64,000 bases of DNA from Sphingomonas sp. (GCF_017304615.1 NZ_JAFKLZ010000001.1:1-64000), one strand, 5' to 3'. Shown: positions 15,953-26,724, counted from the first letter of the stretch. Numbers and translations: made by a program. The notes: generated from the sequence alone by a model not told the origin.

Positions 15953-17109
15953 CCGCAGCGGAAGGTCAGCCCCGCCTTCGCCACCAGCCGTTCGCGCAGT
16001 TCATCGCCCATCAGCGCGCCCGGGGTCCAGATGCCGCCGTCTCCCTTGACATCCTGCACGAGGCACAGCGCGCTTTCGGCGATCATCTTGCTGGTCGATC
16101 CGTAGCCGGGGTCCTTGTCGCCGGTAACGACGCATTCGACGCGCCCGCCGTCGGGATATTCGCCGATGAACAGGATATCGTAATGCCCCGCGTCGCGCTC
16201 CTCCTTCGACGGGCCTTCGCCGGGCTTCGGCCCCTTGTCGCCCGCCAGCGGATTGACCTTGGCAATCGCTTCCGCCGCCGCCTTGCCGAGATCGCCCAGC
16301 CCGGCGACCATCATCTCGTCATAGACGAAATCCGCGCCATAATGCTCGCCGAGCAGGAAGTTGGTGCGGTGGACGTTCTTGGTGTTGATCGGTGCCATGA
16401 TGAACGGTGCGACCCACGCCCCGACCGACGAATCATATTCGGGGATCAGCCCGGTCGGCTGGTGAGGCCCCTTGAAGCCGGGAGTCAGCGCGAAAGGGCT
16501 GGTAAGCAAAGCGACGATCCGTGGGTCACGCGCAGCGGCGGCGAGCGTAGCCTTAAGGCTCGCCGCCGTGCCGCCGGAAAAGCCGCCTTTCATCACCCGC
16601 ACCCGACCCTTCACGCGAGGCGCGGGCTTACCGTGCTTGGCGATGGCGCATTGCTGCAGTGTCAGCACGCCCACGTCGAACGGGATCGAATCGAACCCGC
16701 AGGAAAAGACGATCCGCGCGCCGCTGGCTTTGGCGTCGTCATGGTGCGCGTCGATCATGTGGCGCATCCACGCTGGCTCGCCGCACAGATCGACATAAGC
16801 GGTGCCCGTCGCGGCGCAGGCGGCGACCAGGTCACTGCCATACAGCTGATACGGCCCGACGGTTGAAATGACGACCGTCGTACGCTCGCACATGGCCTTC
16901 AGGCTGGCGGGGTCGTCCGAATTGGCGGTTATCAGCGTGGTGCCGGCGGGCGCGCCGATCAGATCGCGCACTTCCTCCAGCTTGGTCAGCGACCGCCCGG
17001 CCATCGCCCACGTCACGCCGCTGGGATACGCCTCGACCAGATATTCGGCGACCAGCCGCCCGGTGAACCCGGTCGCGCCATAGACGATGATGTCGAACTC
17101 GCGCGCCAT
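15949..17109 (-). CDS. Saccharopine-dehydrogenase-like NADP-binding reductase
   Basis: A 386-residue protein with an N-terminal Rossmann fold (FDIIVYGATGFTGRLVAEYL) of the saccharopine dehydrogenase-like/trans-acting enoyl reductase family. Other family marks are TVVISTVGPYQLYGSDLVAACA and YVDLCGEPAWMRHMIDAHH, and FSCGFDSIPFDVGV. Proteins of this family include mycobacterial enoyl reductases acting with polyketide synthases and the human SCCPDH type; the true substrate here is unknown. I start at ATG 17109. The longer frame to 17553 runs antisense-like inside the ABC transporter gene and is rejected. It lies 14 bases downstream of the ABC exporter gene on the same strand. Confidence 0.85.
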   Translation of the reverse strand: MAREFDIIVYGATGFTGRLVAEYLVEAYPSGVTWAMAGRSLTKLEEVRDLIGAPAGTTLITANSDDPASLKAMCERTTVVISTVGPYQLYGSDLVAACAATGTAYVDLCGEPAWMRHMIDAHHDDAKASGARIVFSCGFDSIPFDVGVLTLQQCAIAKHGKPAPRVKGRVRVMKGGFSGGTAASLKATLAAAARDPRIVALLTSPFALTPGFKGPHQPTGLIPEYDSSVGAWVAPFIMAPINTKNVHRTNFLLGEHYGADFVYDEMMVAGLGDLGKAAAEAIAKVNPLAGDKGPKPGEGPSKEERDAGHYDILFIGEYPDGGRVECVVTGDKDPGYGSTSKMIAESALCLVQDVKGDGGIWTPGALMGDELRERLVAKAGLTFRCG

Positions 17110-17123
17110 TCTATCTCTCCCGA

Positions 17124-18890
17124 TCAGGCAGCCTCGCTGAACTGCAGCGCCGCCAGCCTGGCATATAATCCGCCGCGCGCATTGAGGCTGGCGTGCGTAC
17201 CTTCCTCGACGATGCGGCCGTCGTCCATCACGATGATCCGCCCAGCGGCGCGCACGGTCGCCAGGCGGTGCGCAATGACGAGGGTGGTGCGCCCGTCCAT
17301 CAGCCGTTCGAGCGCTTGCTGCACCAGCCGCTCGCTCTCGGCGTCGAGCGCGCTGGTCGCTTCGTCGAGCAGCAGGATCGGGGCATCGCGGAGCAGCGCG
17401 CGGGCGATCGCGAGCCGCTGGCGCTGGCCGCCGGACAGGCGCGCGCCGCCTTCGCCCATGAAGGTGTCGAGGCCGTCGGGCAGCTTGCGGAGGAATTCGG
17501 CGGCGTTCGCAGCCTCGGCGGCGGCCCAGATTGCGTCGTCGCTCGCGCCCCATTCCCCGTAACGGACATTGTCGCGCGCGGTCGCGCCGAAGATCACCGT
17601 TTCCTGCGGCACCATCGCGATGCGGCGGCGGATGTCGGCGGGATCGGCTTGCGGGAGCGCGACGCCGTCGATCGCAATGCTCCCAGCTTGCGGATCGTAG
17701 AAACGCTGGATGAGCTGGAACAGCGTCGATTTGCCCGCGCCCGATGGCCCGACAACTGCCAACGTCTCGCCCGGCGCGATGTCGAGCGAGAAATCGTGCA
17801 ATGCGGAAACATCGGGCCGGGTCGGGTACCGGAACTCGACATGGTCGAAGCGGATCGCGCCACGCGCCGGTTCGAGCAGCGCAACGGGGTTGGCGGGGGC
17901 GGCGATCTTGGGCTGCTCGGCGAGCAATTCGCTCAGCCGCTCGGCGGCGCCCGCCGCGCGGAGCAAGTCGCCATAAACTTCGGTCAGCGCGCCGAACGCG
18001 CCCGCGACAAGCACGCTGGTCGTGACGAACGCGAGCAATGTCCCCGCAGAGATCGAACCCGCCGACACCGCGCCGAGCATCGTCCGCAACAGCAAGGCGA
18101 GTCCGCCGAACAGCAGCCCGATCACCAGCGAGGTCATCACCGCCCGGATCAGGATGCGGCGCTTGGCGGCTGCGAACCCGCGATCGACAGCCCCGGCGAA
18201 CCGTTCCGACTCGCGCCGTTCCTGCGAAAACGCCTGGACGACCTTCATCGCCGACAATGTCTCGACCGCCATCGCGCCAATATCGGCGATGCGGTCCTGG
18301 CTCGACCGCGAGGTAGCGCGCACGCGTCGGCCGAGCAGCACGATCGGCAGCACGACGACCGGAATCCCGATCACCAGCAACCCCGCGAGCGAGGAATCGT
18401 AATAGAACAGCAGCCCGAGGCCACCGATCCCGGTCAGCAGGTTGCGCAGCGCGACCGAGACGGTGGAACCGACCGCCATTTCGATCTGCGCGGTGTCGGC
18501 GGTGAGGCGCGACGCGATCTCCGACGGACGGTTTTCCTCGAACCAGCCCGGTTCGAGCCGCAACAGGTTCGATTGCACCAGAACACGAACGTCGGCGACG
18601 GTGCGCTCACCCAGCCACGACACGAAGTAGAAGCGGATCGCGGTCGCTATCGCCAGCACGCCGACCAGGATGAACAGCAACAGGAACGCGCGATCGTCGC
18701 CGACACCCGCCCGCCCGTCGATCGCCATCCGCAGAACATAGGTAAGGCTGAGCGTCGTCGCGGTCGTCGTCAGCAGCGCCGCCAGCGCCACCGCCAGATG
18801 GCCCGGATAGCGGCCCACCGCGCGCCAGACCATTTTCAGACTACCGAGCTTGCGGCCCGGCTTCGGCGTGTCGGTAACGGGGTCGGCCAT
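17124..18890 (-). CDS. ABC exporter, fused membrane and ATPase domains (MsbA/ABCB type)
   Basis: A 588-residue half-transporter. Six membrane helices occupy about residues 25-320. The nucleotide-binding domain shows Walker A GPSGAGKST, the signature LSGGQRQRLAIARALL, Walker B ILLLDEATSALD and the switch AHRLATVR. GWFEENRPSEIASRLTAD is the usual coupling-helix stretch of the B-family exporters. It would act as a homodimer in the inner membrane. Lipid or drug export is the family norm; substrate cannot be told. Probably co-transcribed with the downstream reductase. Confidence 0.93.
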   Translation of the reverse strand: MADPVTDTPKPGRKLGSLKMVWRAVGRYPGHLAVALAALLTTTATTLSLTYVLRMAIDGRAGVGDDRAFLLLFILVGVLAIATAIRFYFVSWLGERTVADVRVLVQSNLLRLEPGWFEENRPSEIASRLTADTAQIEMAVGSTVSVALRNLLTGIGGLGLLFYYDSSLAGLLVIGIPVVVLPIVLLGRRVRATSRSSQDRIADIGAMAVETLSAMKVVQAFSQERRESERFAGAVDRGFAAAKRRILIRAVMTSLVIGLLFGGLALLLRTMLGAVSAGSISAGTLLAFVTTSVLVAGAFGALTEVYGDLLRAAGAAERLSELLAEQPKIAAPANPVALLEPARGAIRFDHVEFRYPTRPDVSALHDFSLDIAPGETLAVVGPSGAGKSTLFQLIQRFYDPQAGSIAIDGVALPQADPADIRRRIAMVPQETVIFGATARDNVRYGEWGASDDAIWAAAEAANAAEFLRKLPDGLDTFMGEGGARLSGGQRQRLAIARALLRDAPILLLDEATSALDAESERLVQQALERLMDGRTTLVIAHRLATVRAAGRIIVMDDGRIVEEGTHASLNARGGLYARLAALQFSEAA

Positions 18891-18999
18891 GATCGTTACG
18901 CCCTAGAGCGGTGTCCCACGGCCCGCAACGTCGCATCTTTTTGGACGTTGTGTGCGCTGCAACACGGTTCTAGTGGTTCGGACAAAGGAAATGATCGCG

Positions 19000-20232
19000 A
19001 TGTATAACGAACCCATGCTGTACAACGCTTACGAATTTCAACGCTCGATGCTGGCCAGCGCCAGCGCATGGGCCAATTTCGGCGCGGAGTTGCTGAGCAA
19101 TCCGGCCAATCCGTTCGCCTATTTCGGTGGCGGCCCGGTGCTGGCGTCGGCGCTGGAGGTGTTCGCCCATGCCGCGGCGCCGCGCGGCAAGCCCGAATTC
19201 GGACTCAATCACACCGTGATTGACGGCAAGGAGATCGACGTCACCGAGTCGATCGTGCTCAGGAAGCCGTTCGGTCAGCTCAAGCGCTTCGTGCGGCATG
19301 GTGTGGAAGGCGGCCCGCGGTTGCTGATCGTCGCGCCGATGTCGGGCCACTACGCCACGCTGCTGCGCGGCACGGTTGAACGGATGTTGCCGTTCGCGGA
19401 CGTCTACATCACCGACTGGCGAGACGCGCGGCAAGCGCCGCTGACGGACGGCCGTTTCGATCTCGACGACTATATCGATTACCTGATCGAGTTCATGCAC
19501 GTGATCGGGTCGGGCGCGCATATGCTGGCGGTGTGCCAGCCCTCGGTGCCAGCCTATGCCGCAGCGTGCGTGATGAGCGCCGACAAGGATCCCTGCCGCC
19601 CGAAGACGCTGACGCTGATGGGCGGCCCGATCGATACGCGCGAGGCGCCAACGGCGGTCAACACGCTGGCGACCGAACGCCCGTTCGCCTGGTTTGAGCA
19701 GAATGTCATCGCGACGGTGCCGATGAACTATCCGGGCGCTGGACGGAAGGTCTACCCGGGCTTCCTCCAGCTCGCAGGGTTCATGACGATGAACCTCGGC
19801 AACCACATGATGTCGCATTGGGAAATGTTCAAACATCTCGTCCAGGGCGAGGACATGGAAGCCGAAGCGACCATGAAGTTCTACGAGGAATATCGGTCGG
19901 TCTGCGACATGACCGCCGAATTCTACCTCCAGACGATCGACGTGGTATTCCAGAAGCACGCGCTGCCCAAGGGCGAGATGACGCACCGTGGCCGCCTGGT
20001 CGATCCGGCGGCGATCACCGACATCGCGCTGTTGGCGATCGAGGGCGAGCGTGACGACATTTCCGGACTCGGCCAGACCAAGGCGGCGCTAACGATCAGC
20101 AAGAACGTGCCCGCCGCGATGAAGCGGCATTTCGTCGCCGACGCCGGCCATTATGGCATCTTCAACGGCAGCAAGTGGCGCAACCAGATCGCGCCGGTGG
20201 TGGAGAAGTGGATCAGCGCGCACGGCGGGTAA
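19000..20232 (+). CDS. phaZ: Intracellular polyhydroxyalkanoate depolymerase
   Basis: This enzyme breaks down stored polyhydroxyalkanoate granules. The 410-residue product starts MYNEPMLYNAYEFQRSM, as expected for the intracellular PhaZ family. It uses a cysteine nucleophile: MLAVCQPSVPAY (Cys179), with Asp in EGERDDISG and His in DAGHYGIFNGSKW completing the triad. AAGGAA (18985-18990) lies nine bases before ATG 19000, which I prefer over ATG 18991 and the longer GTG-type frame at 18952. It points to polyester storage in this organism; the thiolase and MaoC hydratase further along could serve the same pathway. Confidence 0.93.
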   Translation: MYNEPMLYNAYEFQRSMLASASAWANFGAELLSNPANPFAYFGGGPVLASALEVFAHAAAPRGKPEFGLNHTVIDGKEIDVTESIVLRKPFGQLKRFVRHGVEGGPRLLIVAPMSGHYATLLRGTVERMLPFADVYITDWRDARQAPLTDGRFDLDDYIDYLIEFMHVIGSGAHMLAVCQPSVPAYAAACVMSADKDPCRPKTLTLMGGPIDTREAPTAVNTLATERPFAWFEQNVIATVPMNYPGAGRKVYPGFLQLAGFMTMNLGNHMMSHWEMFKHLVQGEDMEAEATMKFYEEYRSVCDMTAEFYLQTIDVVFQKHALPKGEMTHRGRLVDPAAITDIALLAIEGERDDISGLGQTKAALTISKNVPAAMKRHFVADAGHYGIFNGSKWRNQIAPVVEKWISAHGG

Positions 20233-20279
20233 ACTCGCCGGCGCGCCGCTTCACCCGTCAGGTACGGTCAGGCTCCGCC

Positions 20280-20756
20280 CTACTCCGCTGTGGTACTCAC
20301 CTTCGCGTGGCTGCCTTCGTCGCCGACCTTGATCGTGCCGCCGAACAGCATCTTCACCTTGCCGGCCAGCGACATGTCGGTCTCCCACATCTCGGCATCG
20401 GCTATGTCGAAGCGCAGCAGCGCAAGGTTGGGATCATCCTTGCCACCCGGAAACCAGGCCTCGACCTGCTTGTTCCAAAGCTTGTCGATCATCGCGAAGT
20501 CGTTGTCCACGCGCGCGGTGCCTGCCAGGCAGGCGAAGAAATCGTGCCCCTTCGATACGAACTGCGCCATCGCCCGGCCGCCGCCCGCGAGCCGATTGTC
20601 CTTCCCGATAAAGAAGAACAGCGTGTCGACCTGATCCTGATCGAGCTGCGCGGTGAGCGGTTCCGCGTGACCGCCGCCATCCAGGCCGATCATCAGAAAC
20701 GGGCTGTCGGCAAGCTTCTTCCAGAAATGCTGCTTGATCTCGTGCGTGTCGGCCAT
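20280..20756 (-). CDS. Pyridoxamine 5'-phosphate oxidase-like general stress protein
   Basis: A 158-residue split-barrel flavin-binding protein of the general-stress-protein-26 group. Indicators are SPFLMIGLDG near the start, LFFFIGKDNRLAGG, FACLAGTARVDNDFAMIDKLWNKQVEAWFPGGKDDP, which is the characteristic long block (quoted in pieces: the W-N-K-Q and W-F-P-G-G-K motifs), and RFDIADAEMWE. Members bind FMN or F420-like cofactors and often have no known substrate. It is convergent with phaZ, 47 bases apart, and stands alone on its strand. Confidence 0.87.
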   Translation of the reverse strand: MADTHEIKQHFWKKLADSPFLMIGLDGGGHAEPLTAQLDQDQVDTLFFFIGKDNRLAGGGRAMAQFVSKGHDFFACLAGTARVDNDFAMIDKLWNKQVEAWFPGGKDDPNLALLRFDIADAEMWETDMSLAGKVKMLFGGTIKVGDEGSHAKVSTTAE

Positions 20757-20834
20757 CGTCTTCGCTCCTCGATTGGATCTACCGGGGAAAACGACGCTCG
20801 GCCGCCTTGGTTGCGCGGCATGCGGGCCTCCGAT

Positions 20835-23192
20835 TCAGGCGGGTGCGCAAAGCTTGATTTTAAGCGCCTCACTTTGGGGCAGGTTCTTGCGGGCATCGAG
20901 CGCGCCCAGATTGCCGCGCGCGCGAATGTCGCTCCATACTGTGAACGCGCGGGTCGCGGCGGCGCAGGCTTGCTGCTGATGCCCGAGCTTGTCGAGCAGC
21001 TTGGCGTGCGGGGCCAGGCCGATCGCGAGATCGCGCATCCGCTGCGGGTTGCCGGGCGACCGTGCCAGTCGCGCTTCACGCAGCGCCACGCTCGCCGCCG
21101 AGGGTTCTAGCGCGTCGACCGCACGCCCCATGTCACCTAGCAGGGCGGCCTGCTGGCCGTAGAGCACCAGCAGTTTCTTTTCCGCCGCCGCGTCGGGGCC
21201 GTAGACGAGCAGCTTCTTGAGCGTCGCGACGCCCTGTTCGGCGACCGACAGCGCCTCGGCTTCCTGCCCGCTATCGCCGAGCGAGCCGGAGATGTTGAAC
21301 GCTTCCTCGCCCTTCTGGATCAGCCATTGCGGGATCGCGCCGTCCTCAGCGATTGCGGCATCAATCAGCGCGTCGGCGGCGCGATAGGGGCCGAGGCTGC
21401 CGGGAATATCGCCGGTGTAATAAAGCGCGTCGCCGATCCGGTTGAGCAGGCTGATCTCCAGTATCCGCGCTTGGCGGGCAAGCGACGCGGGCCATTTTCG
21501 TGCCTTCAGCCGGGCGAGCGCCGCGCGCATCTGCGGCAACGCCTCGGCGGATTTGTCGGCGCTCCAGATCAGGTCGTAACCAGTATTCTTTTCGGCGGTC
21601 AGCTTGCCGAGCAAGGCCGACGCGTTGTTGGGTGCGATCGTCAGCGCGGCGTCGAACCACTTGATCGCGGCGCGGTTGGCGGCCGGCGAATCCTGGTTAT
21701 CGGCGTGCAGCGACCAGCGATCGGCATAAACCCAGCCGAGTTCGGCGAGCGCATCGGCGTTACGCGGGCGATCAGCGATCAGCGGCGTGAGGATCGCCTC
21801 CGCCCGGTCGAGCGCGGCCGCTGCCTTGTCGGGCCGGCCCAAATCCGAATTGCCGGGCAATCCCTCGATCGCCGCCAGCCGCCGATAGCTCTTTGCGCCG
21901 TCGAGCCTGAGGTCGACTGTGCTGTTCTTCGTCAGCATCAGCCGGTCGAGATAGCGCGCCGCCGTCGCGGCGATCTCGGCCCGCTTGGCGACGGTGCCGG
22001 GCTGGCGCGCGAGTTCGTCGTATAAGTCGAACAGCATGAAGTGCGATAGATCGCGCACTTCGTCGAACCGCGCTTCGGCGACCGTCCTGTTCTGTTCGGC
22101 GCGGACATAGCTGGTCGTCGCGACCAGCGAGGTGGCGCTCAGCAGCACAAGGGCCGCGCCCGTCGCACCGACCCCGATGCGATGGCGCGCGACGAACTTG
22201 TTCGCGCGATACCGCACCGTCGCGGGCAGGGCGGAGACCGGCAATTGTCCGCGCCAGCGCTCGACGTCGGCGATCAGCGCGGCGACGCTGCCGTATCTTC
22301 TCTGTTCCTCGGGATGCTGCGCCTTGGCGGCGATCGCCGCGAGTTCGGAATCGTCCTCGTCTTCGATCATCACCGACAGCGTGCGGCCCAGCGCAAACAC
22401 ATCGTCGGCGACCGACGGCCCGGCGCCGGCCAGACGCTGTGGGCTGGCGAACGCGCGCGTGATCGCGCCGGAGGACGAGCCCGCCGAGGGCGGCGCGTGC
22501 CGGGCCTCGCCGTCGATCAGTTGCGAAATGCCGAAGTCGAGCAATTTCAGCCGTCCATTACGGCTGACCAGGATATTGGACGGCTTCAGGTCGGCGTGCG
22601 CGATCATCCGGCTATGGGCATATTGCACCGCGTCGGCGGCCTTCACGAACAAGGTCACGCGTGCGTCGAGCGGCAGATCCTCCGCGGCTTCGTCGATCGG
22701 CACGCCATCGACATATTCCATCGCCAGCCACGGCAGCCCGTCTTCGGTGACGCCGCCGTCGATCAGCCGCCCGATATTGGGATGCTCCAGCCGAGCGAGA
22801 AATCGGCGCTCGTCGTTGAACGCCTCTGCGGCGCGGGCCAGCGCGTGGCGCTGGATCAGCTTGATGGCGACGGTCTGGTCGAACAGCCCGTCGTCGCGCA
22901 CGCCGGCCCACACCTCGCCCATGCCGCCGCGGCCGACGCGCTCGGTCAGCCGGAACGCACCCACCTTGGTGGGAGGAAGCGCCGCGTTGTCGAACTCGCC
23001 GCTCCCCGGGATCAGCGTCGGCAATGCGTTGCGGCCGGTATCCAGCCTCGCCTCGAGCGCGGCGACGCGCGCGAGCACCTCGGGACTGGCCCCGGCGAGG
23101 ATGCGTGCGCGCTGGCGCTCCGTCGTCGCGTCGACCAGCCGTTCGACCCGCGCGAGCGCGTCGCGCTCGACATCAACCGATAGAATCGTCAT
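20835..23192 (-). CDS. Membrane-anchored Ser/Thr protein kinase with a TPR-rich C-terminus
   Basis: A 785-residue protein. The Hanks-type kinase covers about residues 78-320: glycine loop GRGGMG (87-92), Lys111 in VAIKLI, catalytic loop HADLKPSN (199-206) and DFG at 219-221. The usual HRD is HAD here, so it belongs to the non-RD kinases. A membrane helix lies near 339-361. The remainder is helical and repeat-like, probably tetratricopeptide repeats facing the periplasm. ATG 23192 overlaps the end of the sigma factor gene by 20 bases, so the two are translated together. An ECF sigma factor with a partner kinase is a known arrangement in which phosphorylation activates the sigma factor; applying that here is inference. 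Confidence 0.88.
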   Translation of the reverse strand: MTILSVDVERDALARVERLVDATTERQRARILAGASPEVLARVAALEARLDTGRNALPTLIPGSGEFDNAALPPTKVGAFRLTERVGRGGMGEVWAGVRDDGLFDQTVAIKLIQRHALARAAEAFNDERRFLARLEHPNIGRLIDGGVTEDGLPWLAMEYVDGVPIDEAAEDLPLDARVTLFVKAADAVQYAHSRMIAHADLKPSNILVSRNGRLKLLDFGISQLIDGEARHAPPSAGSSSGAITRAFASPQRLAGAGPSVADDVFALGRTLSVMIEDEDDSELAAIAAKAQHPEEQRRYGSVAALIADVERWRGQLPVSALPATVRYRANKFVARHRIGVGATGAALVLLSATSLVATTSYVRAEQNRTVAEARFDEVRDLSHFMLFDLYDELARQPGTVAKRAEIAATAARYLDRLMLTKNSTVDLRLDGAKSYRRLAAIEGLPGNSDLGRPDKAAAALDRAEAILTPLIADRPRNADALAELGWVYADRWSLHADNQDSPAANRAAIKWFDAALTIAPNNASALLGKLTAEKNTGYDLIWSADKSAEALPQMRAALARLKARKWPASLARQARILEISLLNRIGDALYYTGDIPGSLGPYRAADALIDAAIAEDGAIPQWLIQKGEEAFNISGSLGDSGQEAEALSVAEQGVATLKKLLVYGPDAAAEKKLLVLYGQQAALLGDMGRAVDALEPSAASVALREARLARSPGNPQRMRDLAIGLAPHAKLLDKLGHQQQACAAATRAFTVWSDIRARGNLGALDARKNLPQSEALKIKLCAPA

Positions 23193-23730
23193 CGCCCAGA
23201 TGTTCCAACAACCAGGCGCGCGCGGCTTGCCAGCGGCGCTTGATCGTGCGCTCGGCAAGGCCGCTGGCCTGGGCGGCTTCCTCGACCGTCAGGCCGAGCA
23301 TGAACCGCAATTCCACGACTTGAGCATGTTCGGGCGACACCTCGGCCAATGCTTCGAGCGCGCGGTCGAGATCGTGGATGTCCATCAGCGCGGCGGCGGG
23401 ATCGTCGGGCCACCGCGTGACCATGGTCGGCATCCGGCGCTTGCCCGCCGCGCCCTTGCGCGCTTCGTCGATCATGATGCGGCGCATCGTCCGCGCGGCC
23501 ATCGCCAGCATGTGCGCCTTGCCGTGGACCTCCATGCGGTCCAGCCCGATCAGCCGGATCGCCGCCTCATTGGCCAGTTCGGTCGCCTGCAGGGAACGGT
23601 TCGGGCCGTCGCGCGCGACGATGCCGCGCGCGATACGACGAACGTCGTCATAGCAGGCCGCGAGCAGTTCGGCGGATACCCCCGCGCTGCCGCGCCCGGC
23701 CCGGACCTTGGCGCCTTCCCCATCAGACAC
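23173..23730 (-). CDS. ECF-type RNA polymerase sigma factor (kinase-associated group)
   Basis: About 185 residues. Region 2 includes ELLAACYDDVRRIARG and ATELANEAAIRLIG, then AHMLAMAARTMRRIMIDEARK, a pattern of the sigma-70 X6/TIGR02999 ECF group that often neighbours Ser/Thr kinases. Region 4 is EHAQVVELRFMLGLTVEEAA plus GLAERTIKRRWQAARAWLLE (helix-turn-helix). The start is uncertain: GTG 23730 gives a sensible N-terminus but has no clear Shine-Dalgarno, and the frame stays open further upstream into the PEP-CTERM gene. No anti-sigma gene is adjacent; the overlapping kinase gene is the likely partner. Confidence 0.85.
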   Translation of the reverse strand: MSDGEGAKVRAGRGSAGVSAELLAACYDDVRRIARGIVARDGPNRSLQATELANEAAIRLIGLDRMEVHGKAHMLAMAARTMRRIMIDEARKGAAGKRRMPTMVTRWPDDPAAALMDIHDLDRALEALAEVSPEHAQVVELRFMLGLTVEEAAQASGLAERTIKRRWQAARAWLLEHLGDDDSIG

Positions 23731-23852
23731 GCGCGGGAGTGTCGCTGCAACCGGCGGCACTTGCAAGCGCCGACCGCGATGCCGCAGGTGGCGCGGATTG
23801 GGACAGTTGATATCCCCTGCGAAGCGCCGACCTTGGGCGATAGCGGGCATGG

Positions 23853-24584
23853 TCACACGGCGAAACGGACGCGCCGAACCGGACGCCGCCGCAATGCTAG
23901 TCCGATCATGCCGAAGCCCAGCATCATCGTCGCCCAAGTGGCTGGTTCCGGCACCGCATTGGTCGGGGCCGGGGTTGCGTAGAGCAAGCCGGTGCCGATC
24001 GTCTGACCGTTCGAAAAGGCGATCGCGGCGAACGTGTCGCGCAGTCCGAATCCGGCGTCGCCATTGGGTCCCGTCAACGCGACCCCACTGGCGAAGTTGG
24101 ACAGCAGGTCATAGTCGCTGTCGATGCCGGTGCCGTTCGCCATCGACAGCAATGCCGCGATCAACTGAGCTTCATTGCTGGTTGGGAACAGGGTGCCGAA
24201 CGCGATGCCTTGCGCGCTCGCGGCGAACGCGGTGTTGGTGAACACCACCAGATGCTGCTGACCTGTCGGGTCGCCGGGCAAATCGCTGGCGACGCCCAAC
24301 AGGATGGCGCGCGTAATCGGGTCAGTCTTGGGAAAGATGTCGGTCAGCGTGCTCGCGCCGGCTGGTGCGGTGTCCGAATTGCTGATGCCCGATCCGCAGG
24401 CGCCAAATTCGGTGTATTTGGCGATCGCATAGACCTCATAGGTCTGGGCGAAATCGTAATTGGCCAGATACGGAGCCGAAGATCCGCAAACATAGTCTTC
24501 CGCCACGGCGGGCGTCGCGGCGAACAAGGCGAAGCTGGCCGACAAGATTGCCAGACCGGCGGAAAGGAAGGACGGTAGATGCAT
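23853..24584 (-). CDS. Secreted PEPxWA-CTERM protein
   Basis: A 243-residue exported protein. The signal peptide covers about residues 1-28 (LAILSASFALFAATPAVA). The body has no motif I recognise. The C-terminus is a classic exosortase sorting tail: VPEPATWATMMLGFGMIGLA followed by the Arg-rich end RRRPVRRVR. It should be cleaved and anchored or released at the envelope by an exosortase/XrtA system, which often also glycosylates its targets. The exosortase itself is not in the window, but its glycosylation partners are at 34-37 kb. ATG 24584 follows GAGGGGG by five bases. It lies upstream of the sigma-kinase pair on the same strand. Confidence 0.9.
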   Translation of the reverse strand: MHLPSFLSAGLAILSASFALFAATPAVAEDYVCGSSAPYLANYDFAQTYEVYAIAKYTEFGACGSGISNSDTAPAGASTLTDIFPKTDPITRAILLGVASDLPGDPTGQQHLVVFTNTAFAASAQGIAFGTLFPTSNEAQLIAALLSMANGTGIDSDYDLLSNFASGVALTGPNGDAGFGLRDTFAAIAFSNGQTIGTGLLYATPAPTNAVPEPATWATMMLGFGMIGLALRRRPVRRVRFAV

Positions 24585-24707
24585 GAAAAGCCCCCTCATG
24601 GTTGAACTCAACAACCGATAAGGCGGCCTTGCCCGTCAAACGGGGCCAACCGAGGAGTAGAATTCGTCGATTCGCTTCGATGAGTTGTCGCGCGGCGCCG
24701 GTGGTTG

Positions 24708-25505
24708 TCAGTCGCGCCGGACCAGCCGTTGCAAACGGCCTGCTACTCGCCGGGCGGGGCGGCCGACGAAATGACTGACGTGGCGATCGGCGAGCATCCG
24801 CGCGCGTCGTGTGGGCGGCATGTCGGCCACGGCGATCAAGTGATCGAGTCCGTCGCGGGTCAGCGCGGTCCGTTCGAGTTCGCCATCCTGATACCGGAGG
24901 GCGGCGACTTCGTGGACTTGCTCATACCAATGCCCCTCCGCCGCCGGGAATTCGGTCACGCGAATATCGTTCAGCGCCAGGTAGAAGGAAATCCAAAGGT
25001 CGTCCTGATAGACGAACCGCGTCCCCGCGACGCAACGGTCGAAGAACACCTGCGCTCCGGCCAAATGCGGCGTCCACACGCTGAACCCGTCGCAGCCCTG
25101 GCCGATCGTCAGGCCGTTGCAGCGATAGGTCCAGCCGCTGAACGCGCGGTCGAGTGCCGCCATCTGCGCCGCCGCGAAGCGCGAGACGAAATCGCGGGCG
25201 TAGCGCACGTCGTCATCGGCCAGGATTAGCACCGCCGGTTCTGCAATCGCCGCGAGCGCGCCGAGCAGCTTTGATCCCGGCCCATAATCGCGCGGCGGCC
25301 GGGCGATCTCGACGATGCCGCCATGCCAGGCGCGATCGCCGAGAAAGTCCGGGACGTCATAGCCGTCCGCCTCCCGCAACAACGCGTCGGGCAAGGTGAG
25401 CACGATCCGGTCGGGCGGGCGGTCGCCGTCGAGCAGCGATTCGAGGCACGGCCGGATCAGGCCGATACGGCTCGGCAGCGTCGTGATCCCCACGACAACC
25501 GGCAC
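24708..25505 (-). CDS. Glycosyltransferase-like protein (GT-A fold)
   Basis: A 265-residue protein. The N-terminus VVVGITTLPSRIGLIRPCLE is the usual first strand and helix of a GT-A fold. VLILADDDVRYARDFV carries the metal-binding acidic motif (DDD). GVDLWISFYLA-like WISFYLALNDI and a downstream VYQDDLW Asp pair may form the second acidic site. It is on the same strand as the PEP-CTERM gene, 123 bases upstream of it, and could modify secreted proteins or surface polymers; this link is only positional. No membrane segment is seen. Confidence 0.72.
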   Translation of the reverse strand: MPVVVGITTLPSRIGLIRPCLESLLDGDRPPDRIVLTLPDALLREADGYDVPDFLGDRAWHGGIVEIARPPRDYGPGSKLLGALAAIAEPAVLILADDDVRYARDFVSRFAAAQMAALDRAFSGWTYRCNGLTIGQGCDGFSVWTPHLAGAQVFFDRCVAGTRFVYQDDLWISFYLALNDIRVTEFPAAEGHWYEQVHEVAALRYQDGELERTALTRDGLDHLIAVADMPPTRRARMLADRHVSHFVGRPARRVAGRLQRLVRRD

Positions 25506-25545
25506 TTCTCCCCGACTGGCCGACCCCCCGCCGATATGAACCCCC

Positions 25546-26724
<1,179 letters not shown>

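Noticed and set aside
17193-19007. A 604-codon plus frame opposite the ABC transporter
   Set aside because: It is a mirror of the transporter gene, rich in Arg, Gln and Asp, without any domain.
22132-23982. A 616-codon plus frame opposite the kinase and sigma factor genes
   Set aside because: It is Ser/Arg-rich antisense to two clear genes with intact catalytic motifs.
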